Source of the DNA: Nemertoderma westbladi
Lineage: Eukaryota > Xenacoelomorpha > Nemertodermatida > Nemertodermatidae
Assembly (NCBI GenBank): GCA_032718475.1
Contig: JAUCBJ010007057.1
Coordinates: 17,494 to 81,493, forward strand
Direction of reading: 5' to 3'
Length of the DNA: 64,000 bases
This document shows, one piece after another, positions 22,155-34,047 of this stretch. How positions within the stretch are numbered: the first letter of the stretch is position 1; the number at the start of each line of letters is the position of its first letter. A program made the position numbers and the translations under genes. The notes under the pieces are model-generated. The model was not told the origin of the DNA, made no database searches, and worked only from the letters and a program-made list of their open reading frames with translations.

Positions 22155-23339
22155 TGTAAAGGCTTTTGCGTAATTAGCCGGTTATTTTCCCCGTAAAGTA
22201 CTCTGTAGTTGGTTTAACAGGCATAAAAGGCCGTGTCCTTACTGTACTGTTGTTTTAGAGGACATAAAAGCCATTTCTTCTGTATGTGTACTTTAACGGA
22301 CATGATTAGCAATTTTATGACGCAATGCGCCAAATCCTCTGTAAACAGTGTAGCTACCATGACGACGGCTAACAGCTGATGCTGTACACGTGTAGCTTTT
22401 CTTTGTTCTCTGTGCCTTCTTTGTTCGGTCGACCAATCAGAGCGTTTTTTGCCTCTGTGTTGGAGATTGTATATAGAAACTCGTGGAGTTGAGTCAGTAT
22501 GTGATTTTGTCCACAGCCTACAACACCGGCGTGGAACCTCCGTGTTTCAGTCTTTAGCTCCAACATTAGTAGGCTTAATTATAGAACGTATATCCGTTAT
22601 CATCACTCATACCTCACTCACTTAACATATCTCATACCAATTCTGCATTCATAACCATTCATACCTTAAACTTTGTACTGCTATTTACTGTCGGTTATTC
22701 ATTATATTTGTTGATGGAATATTATATTTGGAATACTGATAAACAATCAGACACCCCAATCTTCTTGATATACTAAAGGTTAGAGAGACCGGATACATAT
22801 AACGATTGCGACTTACATTAAGTGGTTTGAAGTGAATCTAATGCTATTTTATAGGCCCTACACGTATTGTCTGTTGTTCTCCTTATATGTGACTAAAATT
22901 AGTGAAGGTCGGCAGATTAGTGTGCAGCATTGTGCAGTATTGTGTATGATCGTGATTGATAACGAAGCATCTCCTAAAGAATGCGCCATATACGTGAATC
23001 TATAGCCATCCCGTTGTGTCTAGTTTAAGTCATAACTCTGTTTATATATTTAGAGCGCCACGTCCTAAAGGAACTGTTAATATTTCCCGAAAGTGAATAA
23101 TATTTGTCAGAAATTATATATATTACGATCAGTCGAATAATACAGTATGCCTACCCCGCAATACGGTTAGGCTCCCGAATCCAGTCTCCCGGGTATATCC
23201 AGCGGGTGAATGATCGCGCATAGACTGGTTTCGGCTAATGTAGTGTATCAAATACTTGTCATAGGCTAAAGACTATCTATCATCTAAAAGACATCCAAAT
23301 TTGGCAGGTTAAACTGCTAAAGGTCTGAAAGCGCGAACA
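22155..23339 (+). repeat. Element 1 3' LTR
   Basis: This 1,185-bp copy of 6373-7550 starts tgtaaaggc and ends gcgcgaaca. Differences from the 5' copy are about a dozen substitutions and a few indels, for example around the TATA region and the extra t in the run before gcctctg. Its right end passes directly into the 62-bp satellite. Confidence 0.95.
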
Positions 23340-24196
23340 CATCCATACACTATGTTACCGCTGGTTAATGCCTACCACTTCATCCGTTCGTTTATTTCTA
23401 CCATCCATACACTATGTTATCGCTGGTTAATGCCTACCACTTCATCCGTTCGTTTATTTCTACCATCCATACATTATGTTACCGCTGGTGAATGCCTACC
23501 ACTTCATCTGTTCGTTTATTTCTATCACCCATACACTATGTTACCGCTGGTTAATGCCTACCACTTCATCCGTTCGTTTATTTCTACCATCCATACACTA
23601 TGTTACCGCTGGTTAATGCCTACCACTTTATCCGTTCCTTTATTTCTACCATCCATACACTATGTTACCGCTGGTTAATGCCTACCACTTCATCCGTTCG
23701 TTTATTTCTATCATCCATACACTATGTTACCGCTGGTTAATGCCTACCACTTCATCCGTTCGTTTATTTCTACCATCCATACACTATGTTACCGCTGGTT
23801 AATGCCTACCACTTCATCCGTTCGTTTATTTCTACCACCCATACACTATGTTACCGCTGATTAATGCCTACCACTTCATCCGTTCGTTTATTTCTACCAT
23901 CCATACACTATGTTACCGCTGGTTAATGCCTACCACTTCATCCGTTCGTTTATTTCTATTATCCATACACTATGTTACCGCTGGTTAATGCCTACCACTT
24001 CATCCGTTCGTTTATTTCCACCATCCATACACTATGTTACCGCTGGTTAATGCCTACCACTTCATCCGTTCGTTTATTTCTACCATCCATACACTATGTT
24101 ACCGCTGGTTAATGCCTACCACTTCATCCGTTCGTTTATTTCTATTATCCATACACTATGTTACCGCTGGTTAATGCCTACCACTTCATCCGTTCG
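23340..24196. repeat. 62-bp satellite array, right block (about 14 units)
   Basis: This continues the array on the far side of element 1, opening with the target duplication catcc (23340-23344). Its first ~330 bp carry the same marker variants (tttatccgttcctttatt) as the 8-unit blocks at 3523-3849 and 4019-4345, so this is a third copy of that higher-order block. The array ends abruptly at ccgttcg, followed by unique AT-rich DNA. Confidence 0.95.
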
Positions 24197-24928
24197 ATTA
24201 AATATTTACGTATACAAATACAGTACATTATCGTTATTTTGTACCTTTAACATGTATAAATTCACAGCTATTATATTTACTTATTAAATTTGTTAAATTA
24301 TTGAAATAGATACTTTTATCGCAGAAATAAATATATTAAATGCCAAAGAAAAAACTGGTGTACCACTAAAGAATAAAATAATATAAACGTTAATGTGAAA
24401 GCTGCCTAAAATATATTCTGGCTTCCTTTAGCGCATCCTTTACCTTCATTTGGAGACCAATCAATATAAACTGTAACGTAACTAACCTAACCCATCAAGC
24501 TCAGGCAATACACCATGTCCTGGAATATAGTATCGTTATTCAGGTACATGCTCCCTCCCCACCCCCCCCCCCCCCCCCCCCCCCCCCCCAAAAAAAGAAA
24601 ATTCAATTCTACAAATCTTGATGATATTGCATCAAATTTGAAACATAGATAGTTTCTCCTCCTTCCTTCTCCGTGGGTGAGAATTTTTATTCAGATTATT
24701 TATTTTCGCTTTCGTTCTTTCGCTACAAGTACATATATTTTGAAAAAATATCTTCATCGATATTACCTCAGTCGCACTGCAGTTACTTCTCAGTCTTATA
24801 AATACTCGTTCGTACTCGTTGGAAACCTTGCGTTGCAACGATTCCAAATATGTAAAAATATTTCAATTTGGTTGGGAAATAGCCAAGATATGGGCCTTCG
24901 AAAGTTGCATGTATTTGCTTCCACTGCA
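24197..24928. other. AT-rich non-coding DNA with a C28 tract
   Basis: No gene is visible. The notable item is a homopolymer of 28 C at 24562-24589, followed by a short A run. The open frame across 24677-25063 has no recognisable domain and runs through the hairpin repeat described next, so I do not call it a gene. Confidence 0.6.
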
Positions 24929-25097
24929 GGCCAATTATTCTATTTAATAAATACACCATGTTCTGGAACATTTTGTTTATGTATGAATATCCACGTACTA
25001 GTATTATTATTAGAGGCATTGCACTGTTGCCCAGCTACTTATGAGATAAACAAACTGTTCTAGAACATGGTGTATTTATTAAATAGAATAAATGGCC
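24929..25097. repeat. Hairpin repeat with 42-bp arms
   Basis: Arms at 24929-24970 and 25056-25097 are reverse complements with two mismatches, each bounded by ggcc. The loop is about 85 bp. This is a small foldback element. No target duplication was identified. Confidence 0.8.
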
Positions 25098-25407
25098 TGG
25101 CTTTACTGATAGTTACGGAAAATCTAGCAAAAGTTTTGCGATAGTGATTTGCAGGAGCGCAATTTTGATGTTGAGCATTATTGCATTATTGAACATTATA
25201 AGCAATTATTCTCACTGCAGTAGGCCGATTGTGGATATAAGTTTGTAAGTATGCCTACCAACCTAAAAGTAAAGTATTTTATTCCAAAATTGTAACATTA
25301 CTCAACGCCGTTAGTATTAACAGCGAGTTGTTATTTAGCACTTTACAACTTTAGAGGACATTTGAAGCATTGTATTGGCCTGTACATTTAGTATTGTATT
25401 TGGTGTT

Positions 25408-25496
25408 ATTGTTTACGTGGTAACCAATGGCGGCGTTAAGTAATGTCCACTAAGGTGACATTACTTAACGCCGTCATTGGTTACCACGTAAACAAT
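25408..25496. repeat. Nested hairpin, left copy
   Basis: The stretch starting attgtttacgtggtaacc pairs with its reverse complement ending at 25496. The arms are about 40 bp with few mismatches and contain ggcgttaagtaatgt. A matching hairpin lies at 28354-28442. Confidence 0.8.
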
Positions 25497-26587
25497 AGGT
25501 AGAAATTTGCCTGACAGCCAGATAGGCCTACTGCATTACCTACCGGTAGGCGGGGTATAGCTATTATTAACCAGTAGCTAAATTATTAACATGGATCCAA
25601 ACACCACTATAAATATAAGCTAACTTATTTATAACATAATTTATGTCATTTTTACATTTATTTATACAGCAACTAATATAATTTGTGCAGTTTCTATCAC
25701 TTATAATGTATATGTACAATCATTTCGTAATGTTACAATTTTGGAATAAAACTACATACATACTTGTTGCAAAGTACTTTACAGTGTTCTGATCCTCGTG
25801 ACTTTATTTTCACTCACTCACTAAACGTTCGTGTAACAAAGTCACTCGGATCATCACACTGTAAAGTGCTACTTTACACACAAGTATGTAAATAGTTATT
25901 CTTTACATGCTTAAACTTTATTTAAACTATAAAAAATATTTGATTTAAACAGGACTTTGGATAAACAACGAATTCATAAACTTTAATAAATATTTTCTAA
26001 TTTTCATAAAGTAGAGAGGAATTATACACAAAAAAGTCTCTCCATACTTTATAGTACTGTAACTAATCTATAAACCCCAACTCACATTGAAAACGCTGCC
26101 ACCTAACAGCTAAATTTGTCAAATAAAAAAATGCGAATGTTTATTGTGGATAGATAGAACGGCGATGAAAGTCGTGATGATTCGACTTGTACATATTAAT
26201 GGTTCATTTAACGGAAACGGAGTGTTGTGACTGGAGGAAACAGCATATAAACTATTCAAACTGAACAATTTAGACAGCGAATTTGATAAGATAAATCGAT
26301 AAATGACATGAAGGCAAGGGAGGGGAGCCTTAACTTCATTACTGTTTGTTTCGTGAGCAGTTAATGTAGTTCCCCTAAAAACATCAGTGTCATGCAGCAA
26401 TTACTTGCAGCTTTGCAATTTTTATTGAGGAAGTTCTGACATTGTTAGGAACCAAATTAAATGCGAAATCGATTTATGCCAACAATATCCACGAATAATA
26501 TAACTGAAATTCAAATTATCCATAATTTATTTGCTCTACCATGGAATACTAAATATACACGGAACCAGATAGATGTCCGATACACTG

Positions 26588-26738
26588 TAGATAACTAAGT
26601 ATAATAACTCTATAGATAACTAAGTATAATAACTCTATAATAGCTTATTTTATCTTATGTACATTACTAATTCGTTTTAAAGTGTAACATTACTAATTCG
26701 TTTTAAAGTGTAACATTACGAATTCGTTTTAAAGTACA
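26588..26738. repeat. Short tandem repeats (25 bp x2, 26 bp x3)
   Basis: A 25-bp unit containing aactaagtataataactc occurs twice (26588-26637). A 26-bp unit containing attactaattcgttttaaag occurs three times (about 26661-26738). Part of the second unit reappears near 27633, on the far side of the palindromic element. Confidence 0.75.
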
Positions 26739-26744
26739 CCATAA

Positions 26745-27619
26745 TCCCTTAATACAACAACCATTTTTAGGGGGTCGGAGCCCCCCCCCCCCCCCCCCTA
26801 ATTTTTTTCAAATTTCAATAAAATGCTACGAAATTCGGTATGATGATAGATCGACACCTTTTCTTACTGGTGGCCTGACCGGATTTTTCAATTTCTCAGT
26901 TATTTCCATACAACAATCCCTTAAAAAATGTCTATTTAGCAATGTTTAACCACCTCCCGTAGACTTTATTTTTACGTCTTTGAAATGTATTCTAGATATC
27001 ATTCGAAGCGCCTTCGTCTGTAGATTCCGAATCTGAAAACCGTTTTAAATTTAACCAATAATTGGTAAAGATATTATCAAAATACTATTGTGTAAATTTA
27101 GAGACCTAAATCGCTATAATTCTGATGTTTTGTTGTCTTTATTCTAGAATATTCATTATTATTTAGCTGAGCGTTTAAAACTCTCCATCTTGTTTTTTCA
27201 TTATCCATAATTAATATTCTAGAATTGAGTAAATAAAACATTAGAATTATAGCGATTTACGTCACAAAAATTTACACCTTAATATTTTGATAATATCTCC
27301 GGAAGTTCTTGGTGAAATTTTCAACGGGTTTCATATTCGGAATCTGCAGATGAAGGCGGTTCTAATGATATCTAGATCTCATTCCAAAGACGAAAAATAA
27401 AGCTGACGGAGGTGGCTAAATATTGCGAAATAGGCGATTTTTAACGGCTTGTTGTATCGAAATAGTTCATAAATTAAAAAATCCGGCCAGGCCACCAGTA
27501 AGAAAAGGTATCGATCTTTCATCATACTAAATTTCGTAGCATTTTATTGAAATTTGAAAAAAATTATGGGGGGGGGGGGGGGGCTCCGACCCCATAAAAA
27601 TGGTTGTTGTATTAAGGGA
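26745..27619. repeat. Palindromic element of 875 bp with C18/G16 tracts
   Basis: The two halves (about 26745-27165 and 27200-27619) are diverged reverse complements. Each starts tcccttaatacaacaacc from its outer end. Just inside lie a C run (26781-26798) and its mirror G run (27568-27583), flanked by ggggtcggag or its complement. There is no coding sequence, which suggests a foldback or MITE-like element. Confidence 0.8.
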
Positions 27620-27663
27620 GACGGTGTATACATATTACTAATTCGTTTACACCATTTCGCTTG

Positions 27664-27920
27664 ATACAACAACCATTTTTAGGGGGTCGGGGCGCCCCCC
27701 CCCCCCCCCCTAATTATTTTAAATTTCAATTAAATGCTAGGGAATTTGGTATGATGATTACATAGCTGCAACAAGCTGTTGAATAATTTAGCAATGCTTA
27801 GCAACGCATCTCGGTCGAATTTATTCTAGAATGTAATTCATCCAGAACCGCAGAAATCTGAAAACCGTTTTTAATTTCATCAAAAATTACCAAAGATATT
27901 ATAATAACTTGGGGATTGGA
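27664..27920. repeat. Partial third arm of the palindromic element
   Basis: This begins gatacaacaaccattttta, then agggggtcgg, a C16 run (27695-27710), and continues with clear but diverged similarity to the left half of the 875-bp element, including the caaagatattat region. It is a solitary half-copy. Confidence 0.7.
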
Positions 27921-28575
27921 ATACTTTGGAATAATAACTATTTACATACTTGTGTGTAGAGTAGCACTTTACAGTGTGATGATCAGAGTGGCTTTGTTAC
28001 ACGAACGAATGTTAGTGAGTGAGTGAAAATAAAGCTACGAGGATCAGAACACTGTAAATTACTTTGCAACAAGTATGTATGTAGTTTTATTCCAAAATTG
28101 TAACATTACAAAATGATTGTACATATACATTATAAGTGATAGAAACTGCACAAATTATATTAGTTGCTTTATAAATAAATGTAAAAGTGACATAAATTAT
28201 GTTATAAATAAGTTAGCTTATATTTATGGTGGCGTTTGGAGCCATGTTATAATAATATAGCTACGCCCTACTAGTTATTAATAGCTATACCCCGCTTACC
28301 GGTAGGTACAGTAATGCAGTAGGCCTATCTGGCTGTTAGGCAAATTTCCACCAATTGTTTACGTGGTAACCCATGACGGCGTTAAGTAATGTACCCTTAA
28401 TGGACATTGATTAACGCCGTCATGGGTTACCACGTAAACAATAACACCAAATACAAAATGTACAGGCCAATACAATGCTGTAATGTCCTCTAACGTTGTA
28501 AAGTGCTAAATAACAACTCGCTGTTAATACCAACGGCGTTGAGTAATGTTACAATTTCGGAATAAAGTACTTTAC

Positions 28576-29039
28576 AGCATTAACACGCATGTGCTGCATA
28601 TATATACTAGTATGTGTATGTTAGAGGGTGCAGGCTCCACTGGGTCAATGACCTCTGTGGATACAGCCACGGGTAACTGGCGACCAGGACTACTTCTGGC
28701 ACGCCCCCTAGTTGAATTAATTTACTGACATTAAAGATACCATGGAACATAACATAAACTACAGAGCGCTTACTATACGACTCAAGGCCGCACGCAGAAA
28801 CATTAAGATCTGTTGCTTGCAATACCGCGCAAGAAAAAGTGCTGCTAGACCTACAAGACACTCCCATCTATGAAACACACTGTCCCAAACTTTACTTATA
28901 TATAATTATATTTCTCTATGCTTCGAAATATTTATGTCATTACGATATTTTAGTCATACGCATGACAGCCAGACATAATTTTCAGTAGTAATTTGTTATA
29001 TAAACACATTATAGTCAATACTAAAGGCCTTTAACCCTA
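28576..29039. other. Unassigned non-coding DNA
   Basis: Short frames exist on both strands but have no recognisable domain or signal. I see nothing further here. Confidence 0.5.
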
Positions 29040-29960
29040 TTTGGCCCGGGGGGGGTTCATTTTAGAAATTTTTTGTAATTCATCTCTATCTTTGAGTCAG
29101 ATTTGTTGGGAAAACCAAGATTTCGTAACTAAAATTTTATGGGCTATCCAAAAGAGCAAATGCCATTTACATGGCTATGTTAGTTTTCGTGTTGTGGTCC
29201 CTTTCTGGCACCCATTTCCAGTATTTTTCGTGCTAAGACATTTCAAAAGTTTTTATGGCTCAAATTTATTTATTTGCGGTATTTAGAGTTTTTTTGGATG
29301 CTGTTCACGATTATAGAACTCAATTATAACATTCGATAAAATTTTCGGTAATTTTGATTGTACCCCCTGGGGCACGACAAAAACAAACATTGCAAATATG
29401 ATAATGAAAAATCACCACAAAATTAAATTGATCTTATGACCATATGAGTTTTTGGGATGCTGATCAAGAATATGGCATTGAAATATATCAGATTAGGGAT
29501 TAGGGAAGTTTGGATATGTGTCAATGCGCGGTACGAAAAATACAAGTAGAACAAATTTTATAATTAAAAATCATTACCAAATCAACCTGGTTTTAAGACA
29601 TTATGGGTTTTCTGGGACGTTCATCACGAATATGACACTCAAAAATATCGTATAATCCAACCAAATTCGATTTATTTTTCGTCCCACCAGACCAGCACCC
29701 AAAACGATAGTTGCGTTACCACGAATGATTTTTATCGTAATCAGCGACATCGAAAACCAGTATAGCTTCCGAATTATAAAACCAAAAACAAAATTGTTTA
29801 GTTTGACATTTTTTAAGTTGGAGGCCTACTTTTCATCCTGGGGACCAAAATAACACCAAAAATTATGTATCGTAATCAGCTACCTCGAAAACCCTTATAC
29901 TATGAAATTGTAATTTTTGAGCCAAGATCTAAAAAATTTGATAGGGTTAAGAATTTCCTT
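29040..29960. repeat. Degenerate tandem repeat, period about 158 bp
   Basis: Related motifs recur near 29291 (ttttttggatgctgttcac), 29450 (tttttgggatgctgatcaag) and 29607 (ttttctgggacgttcatcac). Matching sequence lies upstream of the last two copies. Another pair, cgtaatcagc followed by tcgaaaac, occurs near 29735 and 29870. Divergence between copies is high, so the array is old. Confidence 0.5.
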
Positions 29961-30366
29961 GAAAATGAAACATTAGAACCTTGAGGTAATGTAAGTATTG
30001 GTAGTGAGAATTATTTTATGCGACTGTTGAGAACAAAATAATACTTATATTGATCATAATAATTGGTTGCGGTATTTATTTAAATAAGAATGTTTCACTG
30101 AATGTGAACAATCAATAAACAATCAATCAGTCTCTCACTCACCCAAAATCCGAATACAGTAATTACAAATAAATAATATAATACAAATATAAGGCAACAG
30201 CATTTAATCACTTTCGAATGTCAGAGATATTGATTTGGCCACCTGACTGTTTATAACAACTATTTATTCTAAACAATTTCTTTCCGAGATATAGAGGAAT
30301 CTGCAGGCTTAAAGGAAGATAAACTGCAAATAAAAATATCATTTGCGGGATATATAGTACCGTCAT

Positions 30367-31345
30367 AATACACAGTAGGCCTACAATAAACTGTAGGCCT
30401 ACAATACACAGTAGGCCTACAATACACAGAAGGCCTACAATACACAGTATGCCTACAATACACAGTATGCCTACAATACACAGTAGGCCTACAATACACA
30501 ATAGTCTTACAATACACAGTATGCCTACAATACACAGTAGGCCTACAATACACAGTAGGCCTACAATACACAGTAGGCCTACAATACACAGTAGGCCTAC
30601 AATACACTACAGGCCTACAATACACAGTAGGCCTACAATACACAGTAGGCCTACAATACACAGTAGGCCTACAATACAATGTAGGCCTACAATACACAGT
30701 AGGCCTACAATACACAGTAGGCCTACAATACACAGTAGGCCTACAATACACAGTAGGCCTACAATACAATGTAGGCCTACAATACACAGTAGGCCTACAA
30801 TACACAGTAGGCCTACAATACAATGTAGGCCTACAATACACAGTAGGCCTACAAATACACAGTAGGCCTAAAATACACCGTAGGCCTACAATACACAGTA
30901 GGCCTACAATACAATGTAGGCCTACCATACACAGTAGGCCTACAATACACAGAAGGCCTACAATACAATCTAGGCCTACAATACACTGTAGGCCTACAAT
31001 ACACATTAGGCCTACCGTACACAGTAGGCCTACAATACACAGTAGGCCTACAATACAATGTAGGCCTACCATACACAGTAGGCATACAATACACAGTAGG
31101 CCTACAATACAATGTAGGTCTAAAATACACAGTAGGCCTACAATACACAGTAGGCCTACAATAAAATGTAGGCCTACAATACACAGTAGGCCTACAATAC
31201 ACAGTAGGCCTACAATACACAGTAGGCCTACAATACACTGTACGCCTACAATACACAGTAGGCCTACAATACACAGTAGGCCTACAATACACAGTAGGCC
31301 TACAATACACAGTAGGCCTACAATACACAGTAGGCCTACAATACA
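30367..31345. repeat. 18-bp satellite (about 54 units)
   Basis: The unit cacagtaggcctacaata is repeated with point variants such as caatgtaggcctac. Each unit contains the 10-bp palindrome gtaggcctac. Since 18 is a multiple of three, several frames stay open on both strands and give artificial repeat peptides (CRPTVY on the - strand). With no start context, no non-repeat sequence and several frames open at once, I do not call a gene. Bases 29961-30366 before it hold nothing recognisable. Confidence 0.95.
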
Positions 31346-31722
31346 ATATCGTTACTACTGTTGGTTCACATGTTAATTCTGAAAAAAATAAATGATGTCG
31401 TTATTTTGCAGACAACCATTTAGTAAATTTAAACAAATTTTCTAAGTTTCGGTTCAAATCACGGTTTTTGGGTAACAATTAGGTTATATTATGCCAAAAT
31501 TAAACAAAAAAAGCCACCACTGTCAGTTAGAGAAATATAAGTTTCATATATGATTTATACATTATGATTTAGTGAGTTTAAAATTTTTATAATTTAAAAC
31601 ATTAAGGGAAACTAGCAGGTTACAGTGGCGGTGTTTTCTAACCAAAACAATTAACGAAACTTTATTTCATATGCGACCAATTTGCGCCGTTTAAAGAGCA
31701 CTTTTTACACTTACCTGTCAAC

Positions 31723-32148
31723 GTGCGCCGCTATGTGCGCCGCTATGTGCGCCGCTATGTGCGCCGCTATGTGCGCCGCTATGTGCGCCGCTATGTGCGC
31801 CGCTATGTGCGCCGCTATGTGCGCCGCTATGTGCGCCGCAATGTGCGCCGCTGTGTGCGCCGCTGTGTGGGCCGCTGTGTGCGCCGCTATGTGCGCCGCT
31901 ATGTGCGCCGCTATGTGCGCCGCTATGTGCGCCGCTATGTGCGCCGTTGTGTGGGCCGCTGTGTGGGCCGCTGTGTGGGCCGCTGTGTGGGCCGCTGTGT
32001 TCGCCGCTATGTGGGCCGCTGTGTGCGCCGCTGTGTGCGCCGCTATGTGCGCCGCTGTGTGGACCGCTCGCTGTGTGGGCCGCTGTGTGCGCCCCTGTGT
32101 GCGCCGCTGTGTGGGCCGCTGTGTGCGCCGCTATGTGCGCCACTATCT
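31723..32148. repeat. 12-bp GC-rich satellite (about 35 units)
   Basis: The unit gtgcgccgctat and variants (gtgtgggccgct) is repeated head to tail. All its frames are open on both strands by composition. It is unusually GC- and CpG-rich compared with the AT-rich surroundings (31346-31722 and 32149-32783 hold no gene). Confidence 0.95.
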
Positions 32149-32783
32149 GAGTTGAGTACAGTACATTATATAATAAATTTAGTCAACTGGGCAACAGGAC
32201 ATTGCTTTCGCCGGGAGGACCAGCAAGTGGGAAATAAGCATGACTTTTAAGAGGCCTCTTAAAGGGCACTGGCGCAGAAACTCGACTAGCCGGCATAGCA
32301 TTCTTTATGCCCACTGCATAACAGCGAGCCAATTGTAGATTGCATTGCGGTGGTACAAAAATATTTTTGTTAAGCCAGCATAATCTCAATCTGCAGCAGC
32401 AATGCAGCAGGCCGATTATAGATAGATAGAGACAGCGCTGCCTTTACCAAATAGATACCCACGAACAAACAACCTGATCTAATAATTTTATAAAGTCAGT
32501 AGGGAGTTTATCTGCATTATGGTTTAATTTTTGTATAATTTACTTAGATATTGTTAATATATAATAACCTTCTTATAAAATGATAAATATAAAATATAAT
32601 AGAGTGAAGTCATGGAATGCTATAGAGATCTCTATATAGCATTCGATGAGTGTTGTATTATACATAAAAATATATGTCTCTACCACACCAATAAATCTGT
32701 AATTTTTTGCTTGTAATATTCTTTACAAATTTAATTTATAATACTCGCTCTCCGTTAATATTTTTTATTGTCTACCATTTTAC

Positions 32784-32788
32784 CCCGC
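32784..32788. other. Target-site duplication of element 2 (cccgc)
   Basis: cccgc lies directly left of element 2 and again directly right of it (48702-48706). This exact 5-bp duplication fixes both ends of the insertion. Confidence 0.92.
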
Positions 32789-33969
32789 TGTTCGCGCTTT
32801 CAGACCTTTGGCAGTTTAACCCGCCAAATTAAGATGTCTTCTAGATATTAAATCGTTTTTAGTCTATGACAAGTATTTGATTCACTACACTAGTCGAAAC
32901 CAATCTGTGCGCGACCATTCACCCGCTGGATATTCCCGGGAGATTGGGTTCGACGGTTTAATTTTATTGCTATGTAAGCCTAATGTATTATTCGACTGAC
33001 AGTATTATATAATCTCTGACAATATTATTCACCTTCGGGAATATTAACAGTTCCTTTAGGACGTGGCGCTTTATCTATATAAACAGAGTTATGACTTAAA
33101 CTACTCACAACGATATGGCTTAATTATAATTCACATATATGGCGCATTCTTTAGGAATTGCTTCTTTAACAGACTCACTCATACACAATGCTGCACAATA
33201 CTGCACACTAATCTGCCAATCTTCATTGATTTTAGTCACATATAAAAGGAACACAGACTGACTCATGTAGGGTCTATCAAATAACATTAGATTCACTTCA
33301 AACCACTTTAACATAAGTCACAATCGTTTATCTGTAACCCTTCTCTCTTACCTTCGGTATATCAAGAATATTGGGTTTCGGGGTTATTTATCGTTATTCC
33401 AAATATAATAATTCATCAACCATATTATGAAGAACTGACAGTAAATAGCAGTATAAAACAACAACTGAACACTGATTGTTATGAGTTTGCAATGTTTCAG
33501 CAGTCAGTATGTATGATCAGTTAGCAGTTAAAGGATATATGTCCTTATAATTAAACCTACTAGTGTAAGACTAAAAACTGAAACACGGAGGTGCCAAAAG
33601 CCGGTTCTTAGGCTCTGGGCAAAAACATAACACTGAACTACTGAGTTTCTGTATATACCTCCAACACAGAGACAACAAACGCTCTGATTGGTCAACCTGA
33701 ACAACGAGAGAACAAAGAAACAAAGAAACGTCGACGTGGCAATATCAGCTGCTAGCCGTCGTCATGGTAGCGACACTGTTTTCAAGAGTATCGAGCTTTT
33801 ACGTCACGGAATTACGGATTATGTCCTCTAAAGTACAAATACAGAAGAAATAGCTTTTATGTCCGCTAAAACACCAGTACAGCAAGGACACGGCCTTTTT
33901 ATGCCTGGTAAACCAACTACAGAGTATTTTAAGGGAAAATAACCGACTAATTACGCAAAAGCTTTTACA
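32789..33969 (-). repeat. Element 2 3' LTR
   Basis: On the - strand it starts TGTAAAAGC (at 33969) and ends CGCGAACA (at 32789). It matches 47511-48701 almost exactly. The adjoining - strand sequence TGGGAGCGG is the polypurine tract, identical in core to that of element 1. Confidence 0.95.
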
Positions 33970-34047
33970 CCGCTCCCAGAAGATGGGATTTAAGTTTATA
34001 AAATATAACAAATCACAGTTTCTAAAATATAAAAATACTCTAAACAG

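Larger units (their letters stand above)
6373..23339 (+). mobile_element. Element 1: 17-kb BEL/Pao LTR retrotransposon inserted in the 62-bp satellite
   Basis: The element has matching LTRs (6373-7550 and 22155-23339), a 2.2-kb leader, a single gag-pol frame (9730-17835), a 1.6-kb non-coding stretch and two further ORFs (19468-19845 and 20292-22076). The satellite lies on both sides with a 5-bp duplication, so the ends are secure. The two LTRs differ by roughly a dozen substitutions plus a few small indels, which implies a recent insertion. At about 17 kb it is much longer than the 6-8 kb typical of BEL/Pao elements. The excess comes from the long LTRs and leader, the N-terminal extension of the polyprotein and the 3' ORF region. 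The relative at 32789-48701 has the same plan, so this is a family and not one rearranged copy. Confidence 0.95.
25269..28575. repeat. Large nested inverted repeat (3.3 kb), foldback-type
   Basis: Left arm 25269-25901 and right arm 27934-28575 are diverged reverse complements of about 640 bp. Each arm has nested structure: a ~480-bp unit with its own terminal inverted repeats (ttattccaaaattgtaac and complement), an internal long hairpin (25408-25496; 28354-28442) and a second hairpin (25758-25889; 27944-28078). The 2-kb centre contains short tandem repeats and another palindromic element. No transposase frame is present, so all parts look non-autonomous. Confidence 0.8.

Noticed and set aside
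24677-25063. 128-codon frame
   Set aside because: It overlaps the hairpin repeat at 24929-25097 and shows no protein-like conservation or domain.
30208-31346. Long open frames on both strands (CRPTVY and similar repeats)
   Set aside because: An 18-bp unit without stops keeps several frames open at once. No unique sequence or start context is present.
31682-32250. Cys/Ala-, Arg-Val- and Gly-His-type repeat proteins
   Set aside because: Composition of the 12-bp satellite opens all frames, and nothing favours any one of them.
33063-33245. Short frames repeated at 47786-47968
   Set aside because: They lie within the LTRs of element 2 and recur only because the LTR is duplicated.
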